NCBI GenBank assembly: GCA_026713825.1
Contig: JAPONS010000081.1
Coordinates: 1-64,000 of the forward strand
DNA length: 64,000 bases
DNA from: Chloroflexota bacterium
GTDB taxonomy: Bacteria; Chloroflexota; Dehalococcoidia; Lucifugimonadales; UBA1127
Direction: 5' to 3'
Shown: positions 1-7,638 of the stretch, in pieces
Position numbering within the stretch: position 1 is the stretch's first letter
Layout: each line of letters starts with the position of its first letter
The notes under the pieces: generated by a model
What the model saw: the letters and a program-made list of their open reading frames with translations, nothing else
Databases searched by the model: none
What the model was told of the DNA's origin: nothing
Position numbers and translations under genes: made by a program

Positions 1-859
1 GAGAGCGGCGGGGCGGGGGCCCGCCTCCCGCAGGAAGAGCCGGGTGGCCCCTCCCCCGCCGCAGCCCCGTGTCCACCATCGAGTCGTACCCGCCCTCCGC
101 CAGCCACCGGCTGCCCTGATTGCCCTTGCACAGGTGGAAGCCGAAGGTCACGCCCGGCCATCTCTCCATCACCCAGTTGTCCAGCGCGACGCCGTAGGCG
201 ACCCAGTCCTCGGCCGACCAGCCGCGCTCGGCATAGAAGCCGGCCCACGCCGGGTCCAGCACGAGCGGGTAGTGGGGGGCGTCGAGCTGGATATACTCGC
301 ACCCCAGCCGCGCGAGCTCCGCCACCTCGTCACGGATGATCCGGGCCACGTCCTCCAGAAATGACTCGATGGTGGGGTAGGCGCCCGCGCGGTCCGGTCC
401 CTGCCACACGCTGGCGAAGAGGCTGGGGCTGGACAGCGTGACCTTGGGAATGCGCGACGTCCGGGCGCGCAGATAGGCGAACTCCTCCGTCGAGAGCCGC
501 CGCCGCACCCGCAGCGCCCCGGCCACCGAGAGCCCCTCAGGCCGGGGCCGGTTGACGCCGCCGACGGCATCGTTGCCGTGCCAGTCGCCCCAGAGGAAGG
601 CGTCGAGGCCGGCGTTCTCGAAGCCGTCGACGGCCTCCGTGAGCTGGCTCTGGAAGGAGAGGCGGCGCATCTCGCCGTCCGTCACCACCTCGAGGCCCGC
701 CGCCTCCTGCGCGGCGACGGCGTCGTCGACGGCCTTATCCTCGATGCGCTTGAACTCGGCAGGCGGCATCGTGCCCGCGTCCAGGGCGTCGCGGGCCGCC
801 TTCAGCGCCGGCGGGCGCAGCATGCTGCCGACGACGTCCGTATGGGGGTGCTGGTTCAT
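1..859 (-). CDS. Cobalamin-independent methionine synthase (MetE C-terminal-like) family protein, partial
   Basis: The open frame reads from an ATG at 859 leftwards off the window, so the 3' end is missing. The product (about 286 residues visible) begins with a short N-terminus containing VVGSMLRP. It carries VTDGEMRR, a conserved YIQLDAPHYPLV block and HLCKGN, which match the catalytic barrel of MetE/UROD-type proteins that transfer methyl groups with a zinc thiolate. Such stand-alone C-terminal-like proteins are common outside the classical methionine pathway, so the methyl donor is unknown. Near the left edge (about 35-75) the frame after GGYDSM becomes Arg/Gly-rich, while the neighbouring frame reads ATRLFLREAG. 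This could be a frameshift or simply a divergent tail. Family fairly sure, substrate unknown. Confidence 0.75.
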   Translation of the reverse strand, partial: MNQHPHTDVVGSMLRPPALKAARDALDAGTMPPAEFKRIEDKAVDDAVAAQEAAGLEVVTDGEMRRLSFQSQLTEAVDGFENAGLDAFLWGDWHGNDAVGGVNRPRPEGLSVAGALRVRRRLSTEEFAYLRARTSRIPKVTLSSPSLFASVWQGPDRAGAYPTIESFLEDVARIIRDEVAELARLGCEYIQLDAPHYPLVLDPAWAGFYAERGWSAEDWVAYGVALDNWVMERWPGVTFGFHLCKGNQGSRWLAEGGYDSMVDTGLRRGRGHPALPAGGGPPPRRS

Positions 860-940
860 GGGCGGTAGTGTGGCACGGCGGTTAACCGCGCGACAAGGAC
901 GCTGCGGCGGCGCCGCCGCTCCCCTGTCCCAGCCTCACCC

Positions 941-1432
941 TTACCCTCCGGCGGCCCAGCGGGCCAGCGCCTTCTCCGGTGAGGGGATCTCCGCGACGGA
1001 CGTGTAGTAGGAGTGCTCCCACCCGTCTTGGGGCAGGCCCGTGAAGAGCATGAGGTTGAGTGGGTAGCGCTCAGAGTCCGTGACGCGCCGGAAGTCGTCC
1101 CGGAAGAGGAACGTCGGCTTCCCCAGGGCGATGGCGATGCCCAACTCCACCATGACGCCCTCGTCCGGCGGCGCCCCGTTGACCACGGCGAAGATCGCAT
1201 CCGCCTCCCGCACGTCCCGCAGGTCGGATTGCCCGACGCCGTAGGCCCACCCCGGCTCCATGTTGGCCGTCTGGTTGTTGCGCTCAAAGGGCTCCCATAC
1301 TTCAAGCCCCAGGGATTCCAACGCCGACACCAACTCCGGCAGCAGGGTCGCGCGCTGCTGCGTGGAGAACCCGTAGGCATTGGCGAGGTACACAGTCTTG
1401 CGGCGGCCAGTGGTCGTTTCCTCGGCATCCAT
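941..1432 (-). CDS. Nucleoside 2-deoxyribosyltransferase family protein
   Basis: A 163-residue protein. It opens with VYLANAYGFS and has a central GWAYGVGQSDLRDVREADAIFAV stretch in two blocks, then DEGVMVELGIAIALGKPTFLF. This is the usual layout of the nucleoside 2-deoxyribosyltransferase fold: an N-terminal strand-loop, a conserved Asp in READAIFAV, and a Glu in the VELG helix as candidate nucleophile. The family exchanges or hydrolyses the base of deoxynucleosides or nucleotides. An upstream in-frame codon would add 28 residues, but the ATG at 1432 is preceded by AAGGGGAAGG at good spacing and is preferred. It is a single gene next to the MetE-like gene and on the same strand. Confidence 0.8.
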   Translation of the reverse strand: MDAEETTTGRRKTVYLANAYGFSTQQRATLLPELVSALESLGLEVWEPFERNNQTANMEPGWAYGVGQSDLRDVREADAIFAVVNGAPPDEGVMVELGIAIALGKPTFLFRDDFRRVTDSERYPLNLMLFTGLPQDGWEHSYYTSVAEIPSPEKALARWAAGG

Positions 1433-1717
1433 GATGGCCTTCCCCTTTGAAGATAGCGTGCAATCGTAGCCGATAGCGGCCGCAGCGGCAAGGTGGACGG
1501 CGGGGAATCGGTCCAAGCGCCAGGACGGACACCGCGCAGGTTAACAATACGCTGATGAAGCCCCGCTGCCGCAACGGCTGCGTCCTGAATCTCGCCGGGT
1601 GCACGTCGAGTGTCTCCTGGGCATTGGGGCAGCAGACCTCTGCGTCAAAGCTGGAAAGGGGTTGTCACCGCCAGCGGCTCACGCTACAGTGGAAGGCGCT
1701 CAACACAGGGAGGGACC

Positions 1718-1936
1718 GTGGACAACGCAGAGAACGCCAAGAAGAGCGGCCTTGACCGGCGGCAGGTCCTGGGGCTTGGGGCCGCCGCCATCGCCGTCGC
1801 CGCCATCGCATCCCTGCCGCTGCGGGTCAACCCCTTCCGCCGCTCCAACAAGATCGAGGGCGTTCCCGGCGAGGGCTCCATCTTCCAGCCGCGCCCCGGC
1901 GCCGTCCAGGAGTTCCTCCGCAACCACGGCAAGTAG
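1718..1936 (+). CDS. Small Tat-signal-like membrane peptide
   Basis: A 72-residue protein starting at a GTG preceded by AGGGAGGGACC. Residues 12-16 read LDRRQ, followed by a hydrophobic stretch rich in Ala and Val to about residue 35. This resembles a twin-arginine signal or a single membrane anchor. The remaining soluble part is short and ends in a conserved-looking block EGVPGEGSIFQPRPGAVQEF. The same block reappears as a fragment at 4316-4357, upstream of the second SulP gene, so the peptide belongs to the duplicated module. Function unknown. It may be a small Tat-anchored accessory to the adjacent transporter, but that is inference. Confidence 0.55.
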   Translation: MDNAENAKKSGLDRRQVLGLGAAAIAVAAIASLPLRVNPFRRSNKIEGVPGEGSIFQPRPGAVQEFLRNHGK

Positions 1937-2057
1937 CCCCGCCCCCTCGCAACGCCCTCCCCTATCCCCCAGTCGACGTGCGCCCAGCCTCAGCCCGCCT
2001 ATGCCCGCCGCGCCGGGCGGTCTCCCGTGCCCACTGCCGCCGCCCCGGTAACCCCGT

Positions 2058-2100
2058 GATGCGTCCCATGCTGACGGGTATTGACGGGAGATATACACTA
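2058..2100 (+). promoter_or_regulatory. Conserved promoter-like block upstream of SulP copy 1
   Basis: This 43-base block, with the sequence TATTGACGGGAGATATACAC near its end, is almost identical to 4470-4512 upstream of the second SulP gene, although the DNA between block and gene has diverged. The retained TATACA-like hexamer and upstream CTGACG suggest a promoter or operator, with a non-standard 15-base spacing. The function is inferred from conservation alone. Confidence 0.45.
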
Positions 2101-2181
2101 GTGCCGCCCTTAAACATTTCATAATCAATTGTTGTGTTGCTTAATCAATGCAGAGTCCGGTAATTGACTGGGTGTTGGGTC

Positions 2182-4524
2182 ATGCAAGAGTACCTGCGAT
2201 CGTTTAGAGGAGACCTGCTTGGGGGCGTCACCGCCGCGGTGGTCGTCCTGCCGGTGGCGTTGGCCTTGGGCGAGGTCTCCGGGCTGGGCGTGCTGGCCGG
2301 GTTGTACGGGGCCATCGCGGTGGGCTTCTTCGCGGCGGTGTTCGGCGGAACGCGGACGCAGGTTTCCGCCCCTACGGGGCCCATGGCCGTGGCCATGGCA
2401 GTCGTCGTCACCCTTCACGCGGACAACCTCGCCGCCGCCTTCACCATCGTCATCATGGCCGGGCTTTTTCAGGTGCTGCTGGGACTTGCGGGCATAGGCC
2501 GGTTTGTCGCCTTCACCCCGTACTCGGTCACCTCCGGCTTCATGTCCGGCATCGGCATCATCATCATCCTGCTGCAGACGCTCCCGTTCATGGGGATGCC
2601 GGTGGCGGAAGGCGGGGTGATAGGCTCCATCAAAGGCTGGGGCGAGGGCATAACCAACCTCAACCTCAGCGCCGTCGCCATCGCCGCCGTGACGCTGGCC
2701 GTTGCGGTGCTGTGGCCCGTGCGGTTCCGGCGCATCCTGCCGCCGACGCTGGTCGCGCTCGGGGTCGGCACAATGATGGGCGTACTCTGGCTGACGGAGG
2801 CGCCCGTCATCGGCAACGTGCCCACAGGCCTTCCCGTGCTGCAGTTGCCGGACCTCTCGGTGAACATCCTGCTCAGGGCCATACAGCCCGCCCTGACCAT
2901 CGCGCTGTTGGGGTCCATTGACAGCCTGCTGACGTCGCTCATCGCCGACTCCATGACGCGGACCCAGCATGCCCCCAACCGGGAGTTGGTGGGGCAGGGC
3001 ATCGGCAACATGGCGGCGGGCTTCCTGGGCGGAGTGCCCGGCGCCGGGGCAACCCTGGGCACCATCGTCAACATCCGCGCCGGCGGCAGGACGCGGGTCT
3101 CCAGCGTCATCCCCGCGTTCGTCCTGATTGGGCTGGTGATGGGGCTGGCCAAGTACGTGGAGGTCATTCCCTTCGCCTGCCTGGCAGGAATCCTCATGAA
3201 GGTGGGCTGGGACATCATTGACTGGCGGTTCCTCACCCGCATCCTGCGCGTGCAGCGGGAGCACCTGCTGGTGATGGGCATCACGCTGGCCCTGACGGTG
3301 TTTGTGGACCTGGTGACCGCCGTGGCCATCGGCCTGATCACGACGGGCATGGCAACCTCCCGGCAGTTTGAGCGGCTGCAGCTGGAAAGCGTGCTCTCCA
3401 TCCCCATGCTGGACAAAGCCTTCCTCAGGGCCGCCGAACGGCCGGACGTCGACGAACACTCCGCCCATGTGGGCATCGTCGCCCTCCGGGGCGCCTTCAC
3501 CGTAGCCTCCTCCCACAAGCTCATCAACGCCATCAGCAAGGACATCAGCGAGCACGACGTGGTCATCTTTGACTTCACCCCCACGGTATTCATGGACGAC
3601 AGCGCCGCGCTGGTCATCGAGCAGCTCATCGACGACGCTCTGGCAGAAGACACCGATTGCATCGTCATGGGTCTGACCGGGCAACCGGCCAGGACGTTGA
3701 GGGCCCTCAACGCCCTGAGCCGCATTCCGCAGGACCGGATTGTCCCTGACAGGCAGTCCGCCCGAGAGGTTGCCCTGGCGCTGTTGGGGATGGAGGCCGC
3801 GGAGGAGCCGGACCTTCCGGAGGCGGCGGAGTCCACCGCGCCCGCAGAAGACTTCCGGCGCGGCATGCTGTCCGGCCTGGGCAGCGCGGCGTTGGTCGTC
3901 CTCGCGGGGGCTGCCCTGCTGCTATGGCGCAGGCCCTTCGCCCGCCCCCCGGCCGCCCACGATGCAGACCCCGCAATTTTCCAAAGGCCCGGCGGCGCGG
4001 CGCCGGCGGCATGGCACAACGCGCTGGCGTCCGAGAAGGCGCGGCTGGACGCACAATTTGCGGCGGGCGGCCTGGACCCGGAGACGTACTGGCGGCAGCT
4101 TGCCGACCTGGCCTCGCAGGCCGGGGGTCCGAAACAAGCCGGGGAGACCGACGACAGCAGCGCGCGACGACGGGCCGCCGAAACACCCTGCGCGCCATCG
4201 GGGTTGATACGGGCGCCGGCCCGTTCATCCCGAACAGGGACCAGGTCCGCGGCTTCATCTTGGACGCCGCCACCGGCCGCCTCACAGAGGCGGCCGCGGG
4301 GTAGAGCGGCCGCCGTTCCTCCAAGCTCGACGGCATTCCCGGCGAGGGCTCCATCTTCCAGCGCCGCTCGACGCCTGCTTCCCCCGGTTGGCGTCCGCCC
4401 AGCCTCAACCTGCCCATGCCCCCGCGCCGGACGGCCTGCCGTGCCCATCGCCGCCCGGGTGACCCCTGTGATGCGTCCCATGCTGACGGATATTGACGGG
4501 AGATATACACTAACGCCGCCCTGA
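2182..4524 (+). CDS. SulP-family anion transporter, copy 1, with C-terminal extension
   Basis: A 780-residue inner-membrane protein; the first about 540 residues match SulP2 at 4593-6236 closely. The membrane domain starts MQEYLRSF and GGVTAAVV, includes the family's SAPTGPMAVAMAVV block, and ends in a cytoplasmic STAS domain (about residues 430-540) with VIFDFTPTVFMDDSAALVIE. SulP proteins carry sulfate, bicarbonate or related anions. Adjacency to carbonic anhydrase favours bicarbonate, by inference. Beyond STAS there is an extra hydrophobic helix (about 560-583) and a helical DPETYWRQLADL segment absent from copy 2. From about base 4150 to the stop the frame looks non-genuine (Arg/Pro-rich) because it runs out of frame through a carbonic anhydrase remnant, so the native stop was probably lost. 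Start chosen by alignment with copy 2. Confidence 0.85.
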   Translation: MQEYLRSFRGDLLGGVTAAVVVLPVALALGEVSGLGVLAGLYGAIAVGFFAAVFGGTRTQVSAPTGPMAVAMAVVVTLHADNLAAAFTIVIMAGLFQVLLGLAGIGRFVAFTPYSVTSGFMSGIGIIIILLQTLPFMGMPVAEGGVIGSIKGWGEGITNLNLSAVAIAAVTLAVAVLWPVRFRRILPPTLVALGVGTMMGVLWLTEAPVIGNVPTGLPVLQLPDLSVNILLRAIQPALTIALLGSIDSLLTSLIADSMTRTQHAPNRELVGQGIGNMAAGFLGGVPGAGATLGTIVNIRAGGRTRVSSVIPAFVLIGLVMGLAKYVEVIPFACLAGILMKVGWDIIDWRFLTRILRVQREHLLVMGITLALTVFVDLVTAVAIGLITTGMATSRQFERLQLESVLSIPMLDKAFLRAAERPDVDEHSAHVGIVALRGAFTVASSHKLINAISKDISEHDVVIFDFTPTVFMDDSAALVIEQLIDDALAEDTDCIVMGLTGQPARTLRALNALSRIPQDRIVPDRQSAREVALALLGMEAAEEPDLPEAAESTAPAEDFRRGMLSGLGSAALVVLAGAALLLWRRPFARPPAAHDADPAIFQRPGGAAPAAWHNALASEKARLDAQFAAGGLDPETYWRQLADLASQAGGPKQAGETDDSSARRRAAETPCAPSGLIRAPARSSRTGTRSAASSWTPPPAASQRRPRGRAAAVPPSSTAFPARAPSSSAARRLLPPVGVRPASTCPCPRAGRPAVPIAARVTPVMRPMLTDIDGRYTLTPP
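4215..4304 (+). pseudogene. C-terminal remnant of a beta-carbonic anhydrase
   Basis: In the third forward frame this stretch reads GPFIPNRDQVRGFILDAATG and ends at a TAG at 4302. It aligns almost residue for residue with the end of the intact carbonic anhydrase at 6333-6830 (NPFIPNKDQVRGFVYDCATG). The zinc-binding part is absent. It lies in the same position relative to SulP1 as the intact enzyme does relative to SulP2, and is overlapped in another frame by the SulP1 tail. Confidence 0.8.
4316..4357 (+). pseudogene. Fragment of the small Tat-like peptide gene
   Basis: This stretch reads DGIPGEGSIFQ, matching EGVPGEGSIFQ near the C-terminus of the peptide gene at 1718-1936. No start or signal region precedes it. 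It marks the start of the second copy of the duplicated transporter module. Confidence 0.7.
4470..4512 (+). promoter_or_regulatory. Conserved promoter-like block upstream of SulP copy 2
   Basis: Second copy of the 2058-2100 block with one or two base differences. It sits about 80 bases before the SulP2 start, as in copy 1. Retention in both copies is the evidence for function. Confidence 0.45.
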
Positions 4525-4592
4525 AACGTTCCGCCATCAATGGTGTGCGGCTTTGTCAATGCAGAGTTCGGTTATTGGCTAAGTGTTGGGCC

Positions 4593-6236
4593 ATGCAAGA
4601 ATACCTTCGATCGTTTAAGGGAGACCTGTTCGGTGGCGTCACCGCCGCGGTGGTGGGGCTGCCTGTGGCGCTTGCCTTCGGCGAGGCCTCCGGGCTGGGG
4701 GCGCTGGCCGGCATATACGGGGCCATTGCCGTCGGCTTCTTCGCGGCGGTGTTCGGCGGCACGCGCTCGCAGATCTCCGGCCCCACGGGCCCCATGGCTG
4801 TCGCGATGGCCGTCGTCGTCACCCTCCACGCCGACAACCTCGCCGCCGCCTTCACCATCGTCATCATGGCCGGGCTCTTCCAGGTGCTGCTTGGCGTCGT
4901 GGGCATCGGCCGCTTCATCGCCTTCACCCCGTACTCCGTGATCTCCGGCTTCATGTCGGGCATCGGCATCATCATCATCCTGCTGCAGACGCTGCCTTCC
5001 ATGGGGATGCCGGTGGCGGAAGGCGGACCCATCGGCGCCATCAAGGGCTGGGGAGAGGGCATCGCCAACTTCAACACCGCCGCCTTCGCCATCGCCGCCG
5101 TCACGCTGGCCGTCGGCATCCTGTGGCCCGCGCGGTTCCGGCGCATCCTCCCGCCGACGCTGGTCGCGCTGGGCGTCGGCACCATGATGAGCGTCCTGTG
5201 GCTCACCGACGTGCCCGTCATAGGCTCCGTCCCGACGGGCCTGCCGGCGCCGCAGTTGCCGGACCTGTCCCCGGGCCTCCTGGCTGGTGCGATCACCCCC
5301 GCGCTCACCATTGCGATGCTGGGGTCCATCGACAGCCTGCTGACGTCGCTCATTGCGGACTCGATGACCCGGACGCAGCACCATGCCAACCGGGAGCTGA
5401 TAGGGCAAGGCATCGGCAACATGGCGGCGGGCTTCCTCGGCGGACTTCCCGGCGCCGGCGCGACGATGGGCACCGTCATCAACATCCGCGCCGGGGGCAG
5501 GACACAGGTCTCCGGCGTCGTCCGGGCCGGCATCCTGCTGGCGCTGGTGCTGGGCCTCGCCAAGTACGTGGAGGTCATCCCCCACGCCTGCCTCGCGGGC
5601 ATCCTCCTGAAGGTGGGCTGGGACATCATAGACTGGCGGTTCCTCGGGCGCATTGTGAAGGTGCAGCGGGAGCACCTGCTGGTCATGGCCCTTACCCTGT
5701 TCCTGACGGTGTTCGTGGACCTGGTGACCGCCGTCGCCATCGGCCTGATAGCGGCGGGCATGGCCACCTCCCGGCAGTTTGAGCGGCTGCAGTTGGACAG
5801 CGTGGTCTCCGTTCCGCTTCTGGACAGCGTCTTCTTCAAGGGGGCCTACCGCTCCGGCACGGTCGAACCCGACGACTTCTCGGCCCGCGTGGGAATGGTC
5901 GGACTACGCGGCGCGTTCACCGTCGCATCCTCCCAGAAGCTGATCAGCACCATCAGCAAGGACGTCAGCGAGCACGAGGTGGTCATCTTCGACTTCACCA
6001 GCACCGCCTACATGGACGACAGCGCCGCTCTGGTGGTGGAGGAGCTCATCGACGCGGCCCTGAACGAGGACACGGAGTGCATCGTGATGGGCCTGACCAG
6101 TCAGCCCGAATTGACGATGCTGTCCCTCAACGCCCTGAAGCGCATCCCGGAGGACCATTTCGCCGAGGACATGGACGGCGCGCGGGAGATCGCCGCGCGG
6201 CTTCTCGGGCTGGAGCCGACGACGACTCCGGCGTAG
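4593..6236 (+). CDS. SulP-family anion transporter, copy 2
   Basis: A 547-residue integral membrane transporter, the normal SulP length. Key blocks are GGVTAAVVGLPVALAFGEASG, SGPTGPMAVAMAVV, the helix with TPYSVISGFMSGIGI, and DSLLTSLIADSMTRTQH in the transmembrane core, then a STAS domain from about residue 430 with IFDFTSTAYMDDSAALVVE. It ends cleanly after STAS, unlike copy 1. The next gene, 96 bases downstream, is a beta-carbonic anhydrase. That pairing suggests bicarbonate uptake coupled to CO2/HCO3- interconversion, by inference from context. Start chosen at the ATG that aligns with copy 1; upstream in-frame codons have no supporting ribosome site. Confidence 0.9.
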   Translation: MQEYLRSFKGDLFGGVTAAVVGLPVALAFGEASGLGALAGIYGAIAVGFFAAVFGGTRSQISGPTGPMAVAMAVVVTLHADNLAAAFTIVIMAGLFQVLLGVVGIGRFIAFTPYSVISGFMSGIGIIIILLQTLPSMGMPVAEGGPIGAIKGWGEGIANFNTAAFAIAAVTLAVGILWPARFRRILPPTLVALGVGTMMSVLWLTDVPVIGSVPTGLPAPQLPDLSPGLLAGAITPALTIAMLGSIDSLLTSLIADSMTRTQHHANRELIGQGIGNMAAGFLGGLPGAGATMGTVINIRAGGRTQVSGVVRAGILLALVLGLAKYVEVIPHACLAGILLKVGWDIIDWRFLGRIVKVQREHLLVMALTLFLTVFVDLVTAVAIGLIAAGMATSRQFERLQLDSVVSVPLLDSVFFKGAYRSGTVEPDDFSARVGMVGLRGAFTVASSQKLISTISKDVSEHEVVIFDFTSTAYMDDSAALVVEELIDAALNEDTECIVMGLTSQPELTMLSLNALKRIPEDHFAEDMDGAREIAARLLGLEPTTTPA

Positions 6237-6332
6237 GTCGAAATACGCCCTCGTCCGCTCCGCCTTGCCCATCCCCCCTGGTACGCGCTACACTCCGCGC
6301 ACCGTACGGAGGACTCATAGAGGAGGCATGCC

Positions 6333-6830
6333 ATGTCAGCCATTGACGATGTTCTGCAGGGGAACGCCCAATACGCCGCCGGCTTTGACAAGGGCGGCCT
6401 GCCCCTGCCGCCGGCCCGCGGCCTGGCCGTGGTTGCCTGCATGGACGCGCGCCTCGACGTTCACGGCCTGCTCGGCATCAGCGCGGGCGACGCCCACGTC
6501 ATCCGCAACGCCGGCGGCGTGGTGTCCGACGACGCCATCCGCTCCCTGCTAATCTCGCAGCGATTGCTGGGAACCCGCGAGGTCATGCTCATTCACCACA
6601 CGGACTGCGGCATGCTCACCTTCCGCGACGACGACGTGAAAGACGCCATCCAGGCTGACACGGGCCTGCGCCCATCCTTCTCCCTGGAGGCTTTCGGCGA
6701 CCTCGAAGGCGACGTGCGGCAGTCGATGGCGCGCATCCAGACCAACCCCTTCATCCCGAACAAGGACCAGGTCCGCGGCTTCGTCTACGACTGCGCAACC
6801 GGCCGCCTCAACGAGGTCTCCGCCGCGTAG
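6333..6830 (+). CDS. Beta-class carbonic anhydrase
   Basis: A 165-residue cytoplasmic enzyme that interconverts CO2 and bicarbonate. The zinc site is visible as C36-M-D38-A-R40 followed by H89-T-D-C92-G, with the Asp/Arg dyad intact. Length and motif order match the short beta-CA type seen in actinobacteria and Chloroflexota. The ATG follows AGAGGAGGCATGCC, a strong ribosome site. It is 96 bases after SulP2, same strand, and probably cotranscribed. The conserved C-terminus (PFIPNKDQVRGF) also survives as a remnant behind SulP1. Confidence 0.92.
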   Translation: MSAIDDVLQGNAQYAAGFDKGGLPLPPARGLAVVACMDARLDVHGLLGISAGDAHVIRNAGGVVSDDAIRSLLISQRLLGTREVMLIHHTDCGMLTFRDDDVKDAIQADTGLRPSFSLEAFGDLEGDVRQSMARIQTNPFIPNKDQVRGFVYDCATGRLNEVSAA

Positions 6831-7110
6831 GATGGCGGTGCGCCACCGGCCGCCTGCGCCGCCGTCGTCTTCGCAGGCGACAGTAAATCAACCGTCTCGC
6901 GTTTGTATCTGATGCGGCACATTTCAGCTACAGCTCGAAAAATTTCCCAACAGCAACACCCCCCCGTGTTTAGCCGGACTCGGCCCGTTTCAGGTCGCGC
7001 CCGCATGCCCGCGGAAGGCCCTGTTGCTGCACATGGCTGCGTCGTTCATGGAGCGACGGTAGGGGAGCGCGCCGGTTTCGCGCAACGTGGCGGTGTCAGA
7101 GTCGCCGGCG

Positions 7111-7130
7111 GGGGTGCGCCGGCGCACCCC
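7111..7130. promoter_or_regulatory. Perfect 20-bp palindrome
   Basis: GGGGTGCGCCGGCGCACCCC is exactly self-complementary. It lies 30 bases upstream of the -35 element that precedes the alternative complex III genes. It could be an operator or a terminator stem for upstream transcription; no T-tract follows on the plus strand. The rest of the 6831-7217 gap shows no gene. Confidence 0.5.
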
Positions 7131-7141
7131 GTTCGTAGCTG

Positions 7142-7156
7142 TTCCGTTGCACGGAA
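7142..7156. promoter_or_regulatory. Operator-like inverted repeat TTCCGT-TGC-ACGGAA
   Basis: Two 6-base arms separated by 3 bases end five bases before the TTGACA box at 7161. The position suits binding by a dimeric regulator that controls the ACIII operon. No candidate regulator is adjacent. Confidence 0.4.
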
Positions 7157-7160
7157 TCGG

Positions 7161-7188
7161 TTGACACTCCCAATGCAGTTGCGATATT
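7161..7188 (+). promoter_or_regulatory. Sigma-70-type promoter for the ACIII operon
   Basis: A perfect -35 TTGACA at 7161-7166 is followed after 16 bases by GATATT (7183-7188). The first gene begins at 7218. This is the clearest vegetative promoter in the window. Confidence 0.65.
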
Positions 7189-7217
7189 CTTCACAAGTTT
7201 GAAACGGCAGGGAGTCG

Positions 7218-7568
7218 ATGGACCCGAATTTCATCACTGACCAGCAGTGGATCGAGTACCGGCACCTCGTGTCTTTGCTTTGGCTTTTCCCGCTGCTGGT
7301 ATTCGCTTTTGCCACCTGTCTGTTGCTGCGCTTTGCCATCCTGCCCTCGCTGTGGAACAGCCGGGGTGAGGAGGTTGCCAGGCATGACCCGCTGTGGAGC
7401 AGGCTCCACACGCAGGTGGTCAGGGGGCAGGGGACATGGGCGCTGTCGCAGTGGGGGCTGCTGCTGGCGGCCTTCGGCGTGGCGGTGGGCCTGCTGTTCG
7501 TCTTCTTTGTGGCCCAGTCCTGGGCAAGAGGCGTCATAGAGGAGACCTTCAACCGATGGTGGATCTAG
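7218..7568 (+). CDS. Small two-helix membrane protein heading the ACIII operon
   Basis: A 116-residue protein with hydrophobic helices at about residues 18-42 and 78-103, joined by a polar, Trp- and Arg-containing loop. The ATG follows GGCAGGGAG. It is the first gene after the 7161 promoter and lies 70 bases before actA on the same strand, so it is probably cotranscribed. No family recognised. ACIII complexes from other bacteria contain extra small membrane subunits of variable sequence, so a structural or assembly role is plausible but unproven. Confidence 0.65.
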   Translation: MDPNFITDQQWIEYRHLVSLLWLFPLLVFAFATCLLLRFAILPSLWNSRGEEVARHDPLWSRLHTQVVRGQGTWALSQWGLLLAAFGVAVGLLFVFFVAQSWARGVIEETFNRWWI

Positions 7569-7638
7569 CTCCGCATCCCGGCAACACCATAGCTACGGAG
7601 TGCGCATTGAAGGCCAACTGCAAGGGTAGGGTGTCCTG

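Noticed and set aside
2469-4559. Long minus-strand frame opposite SulP1
   Set aside because: Antisense to a well-supported transporter, and its composition (Met/Arg/Ser/Pro-rich) is typical of a reverse shadow.
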